NCBI GenBank assembly: GCA_020636315.1
Contig: JACJYA010000009.1
Coordinates: 1 to 64,000 of the forward strand
Source: Lewinellaceae bacterium
Lineage (GTDB): Bacteria > Bacteroidota > Bacteroidia > Chitinophagales > Saprospiraceae
Direction: 5' to 3'
Length of the DNA: 64,000 bases
A model generated the notes under the pieces. The model was not told the DNA's origin and ran no database searches. It saw nothing but the letters and a program-made list of their open reading frames with translations. The position numbers were made by a program, and so were the translations under genes. The stretch's first letter is position 1, and each line of letters begins with the position of its first letter. Below are positions 51,622 through 59,705 of the stretch, piece after piece.

Positions 51622-53301
51622 ATGAAGCACTGCTACTCCTGTGCCTTGCTCCTGCTTTTCAGCCTTTTCGCCTGCCTTTCCTGTGAAAAATGGGATTTGG
51701 ATAAAGAGAATTTCCTCAGCCTGGTGATCAATGAAGTGTCTGCGGTATCTTTGGATTCTGCTAGAATAGATGGAGCAGTTCTTGATATTGAGGGCGTTTC
51801 CGTAGATCAACATGGTATATTATGGAATAAGGGTTCGGAGGCCCCCGATATTCTGGTACACGAAGGGGAAATGCTTTTAGGAAGTATTGCCGGTAAAAAT
51901 GAAGCCCTGTTCTCCATAAATATTCACGGATTATTGCCCGGCACCGGATATACCATCCGGGCATTTGCTCAGCTGAAAGGACAAAATTTTTACAGTGAAT
52001 CCGTATTTTTTAATACCCAAGGAGGGGAAGTAATTACTCAGGGATATCTTTATATCTCGGGAAACAGTATTGAGCTTACTGGCAGGGTCACAGGAACGGA
52101 TGCAGGCGTTTTTGCTTTAAGCCATGGGTTTTGCTGGTCCAATTTACAAACAGAGCCCACCCTTGCAGACTCTTCCATCAACCTCGGTGGGAGGCGCAGT
52201 TCTCTTCCCTTCACTTATCAGTTAGGAGGTTTATTAAATGGCCCGGACTATTATTTTCGGGCATTCGCCATCCTTCAGAATGGATTGAATGTGGATACGG
52301 TATATGGAAGAACCCTTCTGTTTAATGCAGGCCTGGTTGACGCTTATACGCCAAAGGCCAGTCCGGGTTTCTCCGGCAGGGAAGGGATGGTTGGGTTTTC
52401 GATTAACGGCAAAGGTTACTTTGGGACAGGAGCCCGTGGGAACGAATACTACAAAGATTTCTGGGAATATCAACCGGAAACTGATACCTGGGCCCAGGCC
52501 GCAGATTTAGGCGCCCCTTCAGTGCCCAATGTGAAACCGAGGGCTTACGCTACTGCCTTCGCCCTCAACAACCAGGGCTTCGTAGGCATGGGCCGTGATG
52601 ATGCCCAGGCAAGGCTGAAGGACTACTGGCAATACGATGGAAACACGAATAGTTGGACGAGGCTTACCGCCGTTTTTCCCGGTCCGGCCAGGAATGCCGC
52701 TTTCAGTTTTACAATTGGCGATAAAGCCTATGTTGGTGGTGGAGAAGATAATAATACTTCCTTTCAGGATTTTTATCAATTTGACCCATCCGGGCCGGCC
52801 TGGCTCGGGCAGGCCAGTATTCCTTCCCTTTTTCCTCCTCCTTTGGGTGAATCCGGCATCCACAATACAGTAGGGTTCTCAATAAATGGCAAAGGTTATT
52901 TTGGGACTGGATTCTCTCATAATCCTAATCCCCCTTATTTCAATTATGCGGTTAGTAATTTCTACGAGTTTGATCCTGATGGAGAGGCTCAGGGAGCCTG
53001 GCAGGAAAAATCACCTGTAATTTGGCCCTTATACAGAGCCCTTGGTTTTGCACTCGACGGAAAAGGATATATAGGAAGCGGCAGTGTAGGCTATGGGGAT
53101 AACCGGACTATGCTTGAATATGATCCTGGAACAGATACCTGGATCAAAAAAAATGACTTTCCGGAAGCGGGGCTCAGCAATGCCACTGGTATTCTGATCG
53201 GAGACAGGTTCTATTTTGGCTTTGGCTACCGGGAAATAGGGCAAGGTTCAGGATTTGTGAAAGTGTATTATGATAACTTCTGGGAATATGATCCTTTATA
53301 A
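51622..53301 (+). CDS. Kelch-repeat outer-membrane lipoprotein
   Basis: This is a 559-residue lipoprotein (LLLFSLFACLSC). Residues about 25-230 form Fn3-like beta-sandwich domains (HGLLPGTGYTIRAFAQLK). Six Kelch blades follow (for example MVGFSINGKGYFGTGARGN, FAIGDKAYVGGG-like turns, and IYFGFGYREIGQ-like ends). It shares the CxxWDLDxxNF start of the mature protein with the next gene, so the two are paralogues. Its start lies 90 bp after the NTPase gene. Probable role: ligand recognition at the outer membrane. Confidence 0.85.
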   Translation: MKHCYSCALLLLFSLFACLSCEKWDLDKENFLSLVINEVSAVSLDSARIDGAVLDIEGVSVDQHGILWNKGSEAPDILVHEGEMLLGSIAGKNEALFSINIHGLLPGTGYTIRAFAQLKGQNFYSESVFFNTQGGEVITQGYLYISGNSIELTGRVTGTDAGVFALSHGFCWSNLQTEPTLADSSINLGGRRSSLPFTYQLGGLLNGPDYYFRAFAILQNGLNVDTVYGRTLLFNAGLVDAYTPKASPGFSGREGMVGFSINGKGYFGTGARGNEYYKDFWEYQPETDTWAQAADLGAPSVPNVKPRAYATAFALNNQGFVGMGRDDAQARLKDYWQYDGNTNSWTRLTAVFPGPARNAAFSFTIGDKAYVGGGEDNNTSFQDFYQFDPSGPAWLGQASIPSLFPPPLGESGIHNTVGFSINGKGYFGTGFSHNPNPPYFNYAVSNFYEFDPDGEAQGAWQEKSPVIWPLYRALGFALDGKGYIGSGSVGYGDNRTMLEYDPGTDTWIKKNDFPEAGLSNATGILIGDRFYFGFGYREIGQGSGFVKVYYDNFWEYDPL

Positions 53302-53325
53302 ACCTTTAATCAAAATATTTCAGAC

Positions 53326-55017
53326 ATGATGAATACCTCTGCTGGAAAATGGCCAAATGTTAGCGCCCTGGCCTGGGTTTTTATCATTATTTTTTTGAAC
53401 CTCAGTTGTGATCAATGGGATCTGGACCCCCAGAATTTTCCCGAAGCCATCACCGTAGATGCCATCAAATACGATGAAACAAACCCTACAAAAGCTACCG
53501 TATCCGGTTCTCTGAGAGGGCTTTTCAAAAAAGATACAGAAGTGAGATATGGGCACTTAATATCCAAAACCGGAGAAGAGCCCTTAATTGGCAGTTCTGA
53601 AATACAACTGGATATACAGGGCATTGGCAATCAGGAGTTGTTCGAAAATACAGTTACCGGCCTTACACCCGGGCAAGCCTATTATTATCGCGCCTTCGCT
53701 ATTGTGGCGGAAGAACTGTTTTACGGAGAGGTAAAAGAGCTGCAAACCCTTCCACTTGAAATGACATTATCCATTGAAGAAGTAAATATCCTGAGCAGGT
53801 CGCCTACCGCTTCAGAAGTAGAGGTTTACGTCCAGGCACAAAATTTCCCTCAATCTGAGGCGGGGATCCTCGTTTCAGAAACAGGAGTCGCTTTTGCCCG
53901 GGAACCTGGCGCTACTCCCTCTGATTCGCCCTTCTATTCTCAAGGCAGCTCAGTCGTTCGCGAAAGCGGCTTCAGTTATTCTTTCCAGTTATACGACCTG
54001 GCACCCGGTACTTATTATGCCCGTCCCTATCTGAAAATCGGAGAGTCTTATTATTATGGTGAAGACAAGTGTTTCCACATTGGAGGCCTTTGGATTCAAA
54101 AGGAGGATATACCCCAGCTGGGAATGGCAAATGCCGTAACCTTCACACTTTTTGGCAAAGGTTATATTTGTACCGGAAGAGGGCCCTGGGATGGCACAGC
54201 AGGGCAATACCAATACTATAACGCCCTCTATGAATATGACCCTTCCAGGGATGAATGGACAAGCCGAAGCCCTTTTCCCGGCGAGGCAAGAAGCGGTGCT
54301 GTCAGTTTTGTAATCGGCAATTACGCTTACGTAGGGCTGGGCTTTGATTTTCGGGATTTTTATCGCTATGACCCTGCTACCGACAATTGGGCGCCGATGC
54401 CTTCTTTTCCGGCAGCCGCGGGGGGAAGGCATGATGCAGCCGCTTTTGTACTCGATGGGAAAGCCTATGTAGGGACTGGCCGCGGCCCAGATCTTCAGGA
54501 AAGGAGCGATTTCTGGATTTTTGACCCGGCAAACGGAGGGTCCTGGAGCCCCGGGCCGGCACTGCCACCTGATGAAGCCAGAAAAGAGGCTATTGCCTTT
54601 TCTATCGGGAATACGGCCTATGTCTGCTTCGGGAATGATGATATTGGAACAGGCAATCAACCATTTAGTGGCTGCCATAAACTAGAATTGGGAAGTGCAT
54701 CCTGGGAAGAAATGCCGCAGCCATCTAATTCGGCCAACAGCTACCCTTACGCAGTTGCGGTTATTGGGCAAAAAGCTTATGGCTTTGGTGAGGTGGTTGA
54801 TATTCCAAACACTATCAATCTTTGGGAATTTGATCCACAGAATGGGAATTGGAATGGTATTTCCGCTGTCTTCCCCGGATTAAATAATTTTCGTAGAGCT
54901 TCTTCTCTTTTTTCAATAGAATACAGTGTATATATTACTGGAGGCACCAATCGTGCCGGGGGAGACGCCATTCAGGACACCTGCGAATATTTGTTAAAAG
55001 AAGGCCCTTGTGATTAG
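53326..55017 (+). CDS. Second Kelch-repeat outer-membrane lipoprotein
   Basis: This is a 563-residue paralogue of the upstream gene. The lipobox FLNLSC and the mature start CDQWDLDPQNF mirror the first protein. Two Fn3-like domains precede six Kelch blades (TFTLFGKGYICTGRGPWDG; SFVIGNYAYVGLGFDFRDF; FVLDGKAYVGTGRGPD). The start lies 24 bp after the previous stop, so they are co-transcribed. Base composition is more AT-rich than in the flanking genes. The pairing suggests recognition of related but different ligands. Confidence 0.85.
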   Translation: MMNTSAGKWPNVSALAWVFIIIFLNLSCDQWDLDPQNFPEAITVDAIKYDETNPTKATVSGSLRGLFKKDTEVRYGHLISKTGEEPLIGSSEIQLDIQGIGNQELFENTVTGLTPGQAYYYRAFAIVAEELFYGEVKELQTLPLEMTLSIEEVNILSRSPTASEVEVYVQAQNFPQSEAGILVSETGVAFAREPGATPSDSPFYSQGSSVVRESGFSYSFQLYDLAPGTYYARPYLKIGESYYYGEDKCFHIGGLWIQKEDIPQLGMANAVTFTLFGKGYICTGRGPWDGTAGQYQYYNALYEYDPSRDEWTSRSPFPGEARSGAVSFVIGNYAYVGLGFDFRDFYRYDPATDNWAPMPSFPAAAGGRHDAAAFVLDGKAYVGTGRGPDLQERSDFWIFDPANGGSWSPGPALPPDEARKEAIAFSIGNTAYVCFGNDDIGTGNQPFSGCHKLELGSASWEEMPQPSNSANSYPYAVAVIGQKAYGFGEVVDIPNTINLWEFDPQNGNWNGISAVFPGLNNFRRASSLFSIEYSVYITGGTNRAGGDAIQDTCEYLLKEGPCD

Positions 55018-55112
55018 GGGCTTTTTGAAACCATTTAACATTCTATATTTTTCCAGAACAATTCTCCGGCAAAAAATAAAAATACTGTATATTCATATAA
55101 AATAAACACCGC

Positions 55113-55973
55113 ATGAGACACCTCTTACCCTTATTCCTTTCCCTTCTGGCCTTATTTGCTCAAGCCCAGCCCGAAGTGCTCAGCACCGCAACCCAAACGG
55201 CACGCTACCGGATCAACCTGGCGGCAGGAGAACTCTCGCCCATCAGTGGCGGCTCTGCCAGTGGCCGCATCGAAAGCCTGCAGGCCAGCATCCGGTACGG
55301 AGAGCTGCAACTGAATTACAGCCTGGCGCCGACGGACGATGAAGAGCAATATTACCTGACAAAACTGACGGCCAGCCTCAACGGCCAGCCGCTCCTCCTC
55401 GCGCCCGAGCAGATCAAAGGCGACATCGGCCGGCTCGGCAACGGAGGCGCCAAACAGGCCACTTTAACCGGCCTGCTGGACCGCTTCATCAACCTGGAGG
55501 GAGAGCTCTCCATTACCCTCACAGCAGAACAGTGGGGCGAGTTCGTCCTACCCCTGGGCATCAACTGCGATGAGCCGCCTACCTTCACCGGCAAACAGCG
55601 GCTGCCTTACCTCATCGCTGCCGGGGTAGGGGCCGCCAGCATTGGAGTCGGACAGCTCATCAAACAGCAGTCGGACGATACCTACAACAATGAATACCTC
55701 ACCGCCGGCTCTCTTTCCGAAGCTCAGCCGATCTACGAAGATGCCAATAACAAGCACCATACCTACCTCATTCTTACCTACGCCGGGTCTGCCATCCTGG
55801 CCGTGGATGCGGTCCTGTACATCATCCGGGGCGCCCGCCACCAGCGGCGGCTTAAGTTGTTCAGGCAATACTGTGAGGATGGCAGGAGCCTGGGTTTTGA
55901 ACCTCTATTTGAGTTGCCGTCCGGCCTCCAGCCCTCTGGCCGGGCCGGATTTAAGATGACCCTTAATTTTTAA
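55113..55973 (+). CDS. Envelope protein with two transmembrane segments
   Basis: This is a 286-residue protein with a signal peptide (LLPLFLSLLALFAQA). A beta-rich region occupies 20-160. Two hydrophobic segments follow (about 164-182, PYLIAAGVGAASIGVG, and 217-238, TYLILTYAGSAILAVDAVLY) with a 34-residue polar loop between them, and a 48-residue basic tail. I cannot assign a family. It lies 11 bp before the WD40 gene and is certainly co-transcribed with it. It may couple the outer and inner parts of the system. Confidence 0.75.
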   Translation: MRHLLPLFLSLLALFAQAQPEVLSTATQTARYRINLAAGELSPISGGSASGRIESLQASIRYGELQLNYSLAPTDDEEQYYLTKLTASLNGQPLLLAPEQIKGDIGRLGNGGAKQATLTGLLDRFINLEGELSITLTAEQWGEFVLPLGINCDEPPTFTGKQRLPYLIAAGVGAASIGVGQLIKQQSDDTYNNEYLTAGSLSEAQPIYEDANNKHHTYLILTYAGSAILAVDAVLYIIRGARHQRRLKLFRQYCEDGRSLGFEPLFELPSGLQPSGRAGFKMTLNF

Positions 55974-55984
55974 AAACTTTTGCC

Positions 55985-57661
55985 ATGCGACACCTTTACA
56001 CCCTGTTCCTGCTCCTGCTGATAGGCCTTACACCACTGTACGCTCAAACTCAAAGCTGCTACCAGAGCTTTTTTCAGGAGGGTAGAAAGGCTTTCGATGC
56101 ATTGCAATTCGAAAATGCCATTGCACAGTTCGATGCCGCCCGGGCCTGCCCTACCCTGACCCGGCAGCAACAGCAGGAAGTTACCGAATGGCTGGACCGT
56201 GCCAAAAACGGCTACATCGATGCGATCACCAAAGCCAAGGATGAGGCCGAACGCGCCCGGGCCCAGGCAGAAAAAGCTCAGAAAGAGGCCGAGCGGGAGG
56301 CCCTCATCTCCGAAGCCAACCGCCGGGCATTCCTGGCCAACCAGGAAGCAGAGCAGGGCAATAAGGAAGATGCCCTCGCGCTTGCTTTCACCGGCCTCCA
56401 ACTCATAGAAGACAACCCCATTCCTTCTGTCAGGCGGGCGTTCGGCGATGCCGCCTTCCTCAATTACGCCAACCCGCTGACAGAGCAGGAAGGCGCCCTG
56501 CTCCTCGCCCGCTATTCCCCCAACGGCAGCCGGATACTCACCGTCTCCAGAGATAATAAGGCCCGGCTGTGGAGTGCCGAAGGGCAACTGCTGGCCACCC
56601 TGCAGGGCCATACCGCTCCCATCCTGGATGCCACCTTTTCCCCCGATGGAAACCAGGTGGCAACCGCCTCAGCGGATAATACTGCCCGCATCTGGGATAC
56701 AAGTGGCAAAACAGAAGCTACACTGACAGGGCATACCGATCAGGTTTCAGGCATAGTTTTTTCTCCAGATGGAGAAAACCTGCTCACCTGGTCACGCGAC
56801 CATACCGCCAGGCTTTGGGGTGCCGGCGGAAACCTGGCCGCCACCCTGGATAAACACAGCGCCCCCATCCTTTCCGCCTCCTTTTCGCCAGACGGCAACG
56901 CTATTGTGACCCGGGGAAGCGACAATATGGCCGTACTTTGGAGCCGGAACGGAACCTTACTCACCGATAAACCCCGCCACCAGAGGCACATCTATGTCGC
57001 TGCTTTTGCTCCAGACAGCAAGAGCCTCCTAACCTGCTCTGCAGACAATACTGCCAAAATATGGAACCTCAACGGGAGCCTGGCCGCCGAACTCTCCGGC
57101 TCTGAAGGGCTGGTCTCCTCCGGCGCTTTCTCTCCGGATGGGAAATACATCCTCACGGCCTCCACCGACGGCGCCGCCCGTATATGGGACAGAAAAGGGA
57201 ATGCATTAAAAACTATCCGTGCTCACAGCGCCTGGATCCAGCAGGCCGCTTTTTCCCCGGACAGCAGGATGATACTTACTGCCTCCTGGGATAATACGGC
57301 TAAATTATGGGACATAAAAGGGAACCTGCTGGCGGTACTGGACAAACATTCCGGTGATGTCATTATGGCCGCTTTTTCTCCGGATGGAAGCCAGGTACTG
57401 ACGGCTTCCACCGACCAGACTATCAAACTGTGGGACCTGGAAGGCAACGTTCTGATGAACATCAAAGCTGGAGCCCAACGCCCGGCAGCCTCCTTTTCAC
57501 CCGACAGCCGGCAGATCCTGGCCCTGGCCGGAACAGGCCCTGAGGAGGCTATCCTTTGTGAAACGCCCGAGGTAGTGTATGCGAAGCTGAAAATGACGCC
57601 TCCTCCTCCGCTGCCTAAGGAGAAACGCGAGCGGTACGGCCTGGACGGCACCGGTAACTGA
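55985..57661 (+). CDS. Secreted WD40-repeat beta-propeller protein
   Basis: This is a 558-residue protein with a signal peptide (HLYTLFLLLLIGLTPLYA), thus periplasmic or secreted. Residues 20-150 contain TPR-like helices and a coiled coil (KDEAERARAQAEKAQKEAER). Eight full WD repeats follow, each with FSPDG...TAS.DNTA.(I/L)W motifs, and a ninth partial one; the proline-rich C-terminus ends KEKRERYGLDGTGN. In cyanobacteria and others such WD40 arrays are fused to nSTAND NTPases; here the propeller is a separate secreted protein. It closes the six-gene unit, followed by a hairpin spanning its stop. Confidence 0.88.
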   Translation: MRHLYTLFLLLLIGLTPLYAQTQSCYQSFFQEGRKAFDALQFENAIAQFDAARACPTLTRQQQQEVTEWLDRAKNGYIDAITKAKDEAERARAQAEKAQKEAEREALISEANRRAFLANQEAEQGNKEDALALAFTGLQLIEDNPIPSVRRAFGDAAFLNYANPLTEQEGALLLARYSPNGSRILTVSRDNKARLWSAEGQLLATLQGHTAPILDATFSPDGNQVATASADNTARIWDTSGKTEATLTGHTDQVSGIVFSPDGENLLTWSRDHTARLWGAGGNLAATLDKHSAPILSASFSPDGNAIVTRGSDNMAVLWSRNGTLLTDKPRHQRHIYVAAFAPDSKSLLTCSADNTAKIWNLNGSLAAELSGSEGLVSSGAFSPDGKYILTASTDGAARIWDRKGNALKTIRAHSAWIQQAAFSPDSRMILTASWDNTAKLWDIKGNLLAVLDKHSGDVIMAAFSPDGSQVLTASTDQTIKLWDLEGNVLMNIKAGAQRPAASFSPDSRQILALAGTGPEEAILCETPEVVYAKLKMTPPPPLPKEKRERYGLDGTGN

Positions 57662-57677
57662 GGCTATCAGTTACCGG
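57651..57677 (+). terminator. Hairpin at the end of the CHAT-nSTAND-WD40 gene run
   Basis: CCGGTAACTG (57651-57660) pairs exactly with CAGTTACCGG (57668-57677) around a 7-nt loop that includes the last base of the stop codon. It is followed by AAATTCTTAAT rather than a strong U-run. It probably ends or protects the transcript. Confidence 0.5.
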
Positions 57678-57743
57678 AAATTCTTAATAAATATTTAACC
57701 CTACTAAGTGCAGTTGATCACCCACTTTGCGCAAAAAGTACTC

Positions 57744-57751
57744 TAACTTTG
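57744..57751 (+). promoter_or_regulatory. -7 box (TAACTTTG), nearly leaderless
   Basis: TAACTTTG fits TAnnTTTG exactly and lies 8 bp before the ATG at 57760. No clear -33 TTTG at 19-21 bp was found. Confidence 0.45.
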
Positions 57752-57759
57752 CGCCCATT

Positions 57760-59655
57760 ATGAAAAAGCCGCACTTTATCATCGACTTCGATAGTACTTT
57801 CACCCGCGTTGAAGCCCTGGACGTATTGGCGGAGATCGTACTTTCGCATACCCACCCCAAGAAACGCGACAAGATTCTGCAACAGATCCAGGACATTACC
57901 AACCAGGGGATGGACGGGTCGCTGGACTTTCGCAGCTCGCTCACCCAGCGCCTGGAACTGCTCCACGTGCACAAGGAAGACATTCAGGAACTGGCCGAAC
58001 GGCTTAAACAGCAGGTCTCTCCTTCCTTCCTGCGCAACCAGCAACACCTCAATGCCCTGCGGGAAACCGTCTATGTAGTTTCTAATGGCTTTAAGGACTT
58101 CATAGTGCCGGTGATCGCCGATTACGGCCTGCTGGCGGACAATGTCTTTGCCAATGAGTTTCTTTATGACGAAGAAGGCTTTGTCACCGGCTTCAACCCC
58201 GATATTCCCCTATCCCGCAGCGGCGGCAAATCGCAGGTGATCAAAGAGCTGAAACTCAAAGGCGACGTCTATGTCATTGGTGACGGCGCCAACGACCTGG
58301 AGATCCGCAAGGCGGGTTTTGCCAATAAATTTTATCTTTTCACGGAAAACGTCGAGCGGGAAAAGGTCAAAAAAGAGGCCGACCACATTGCACCGAGCTT
58401 TGACGAAATACTCTACGAACTCAAGATGAGCCGTTCCTTATCCTATCCGAAGAACCGGATCAAAGTGCTGCTGCTGGAAGGCGTCCACTCTTCAGCAGTC
58501 GAGCGCTTCGAAAAGGAGGGGTATCAGGTGGAATACCTGGAGACGGCCTTAAGTGAAGAAGAGTTGTGCAGGAAGATCAGGAATGTAAACGTTCTTGGCA
58601 TCCGATCCAAAACACAGGTCACTGAAAAGGCCATTGCCAGCGCCCGGCGGCTGATCAACATCGGGGCTTTCTGCATCGGCACGAATCAGATTGACCTGGA
58701 GGCCTGCACCAGGCATGGAGTAGCCGTATTTAACGCCCCTTTCAGCAATACCCGTTCGGTAGTAGAACTCGCCATCGCCGAGATCATCATGCTCGTCCGA
58801 AACCTGCCCGATAAGGCCCGCGCCATGCACAACGGCAAGTGGGAAAAGTCGGCCAGGGGCTCACACGAAGTGCGTGGCAAAAAGCTGGGCATCGTCGGCT
58901 ACGGCAATATCGGAGCCCAACTGTCGGTCCTGGCCGAAGCCATCGGGCTGGAAGTTTACTTCTATGATATTGCCGACAAGCTGGCCCTGGGCAATGCCCG
59001 CAAGTGCAACACCCTGGAAGAGTTGCTTGCGGCCGCTGACATCGTGACGCTCCACATTGACGGGCGGCCGGAAAACGACCGGATATTCGGCGCTGAGCAG
59101 TTTGCTCAAATGAAAGAAGGCGCTATCTTCCTCAACCTGGCCCGTGGGAAAGTTGTACAGGTAGAGGCACTTAGAGACGCCCTCCTTTCCGGCAAGCTCG
59201 GCGGTTGTGCCGTGGATGTTTTCCCCAAAGAACCCAAGAGCAATGATGAACCCTTCGAGTCGGAACTCGTAGGCCTGCCGAATACCATTCTCACCCCACA
59301 TATTGGCGGCAGTACGGCCGAGGCACAGGAAAACATAGGGCAGTTCGTCCCGAATAAGATCATACAGTATATCAATACCGGCAGTACCACCGGGAGTGTC
59401 AACTTCCCCAATGTGCAGCTGCAGGAAGTGAAGCAAGCCCACCGCCTGCTTCACATCCACCACAACGTACCCAATGTGCTCGCCCAGATCGACAACATAC
59501 TGGGGCGACACAACATCAACATCCTTAGCCAGTACCTCAAGACCAATGAAAATATCGGCTATGTGATCACCGATGTTGATCAGGCATATAGCCAGGAACT
59601 CATTGATGAGCTGAAGCATATCGAACCGACCATCTGGTTCCGGGTACTGTATTAG
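57760..59655 (+). CDS. SerB-SerA fusion: phosphoserine phosphatase and D-3-phosphoglycerate dehydrogenase
   Basis: This is a 631-residue cytoplasmic enzyme joining the first and last steps of serine synthesis. Residues 1-235 are a HAD phosphatase of the SerB type: DFDSTFT (nucleophile), VVSNGF, GGKSQVIK and VIGDGANDLEIRKAG. Residues about 240-550 are a phosphoglycerate dehydrogenase: GIVGYGNIGAQL (NAD site), LNLARGKVVQ, and the catalytic His in TPHIGGSTAEAQ. The last 75 residues are an ACT domain (HNVPNVLAQIDNILGRHNIN), likely serine feedback. SerC is not in the window. The ATG at 57760 begins the HAD domain directly. Confidence 0.92.
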   Translation: MKKPHFIIDFDSTFTRVEALDVLAEIVLSHTHPKKRDKILQQIQDITNQGMDGSLDFRSSLTQRLELLHVHKEDIQELAERLKQQVSPSFLRNQQHLNALRETVYVVSNGFKDFIVPVIADYGLLADNVFANEFLYDEEGFVTGFNPDIPLSRSGGKSQVIKELKLKGDVYVIGDGANDLEIRKAGFANKFYLFTENVEREKVKKEADHIAPSFDEILYELKMSRSLSYPKNRIKVLLLEGVHSSAVERFEKEGYQVEYLETALSEEELCRKIRNVNVLGIRSKTQVTEKAIASARRLINIGAFCIGTNQIDLEACTRHGVAVFNAPFSNTRSVVELAIAEIIMLVRNLPDKARAMHNGKWEKSARGSHEVRGKKLGIVGYGNIGAQLSVLAEAIGLEVYFYDIADKLALGNARKCNTLEELLAAADIVTLHIDGRPENDRIFGAEQFAQMKEGAIFLNLARGKVVQVEALRDALLSGKLGGCAVDVFPKEPKSNDEPFESELVGLPNTILTPHIGGSTAEAQENIGQFVPNKIIQYINTGSTTGSVNFPNVQLQEVKQAHRLLHIHHNVPNVLAQIDNILGRHNINILSQYLKTNENIGYVITDVDQAYSQELIDELKHIEPTIWFRVLY

Positions 59656-59705
59656 GTTGCCGGTTGACTCCTGCTTCTGGCATTACAGCGGCCTTCGCCG
59701 CTGCT

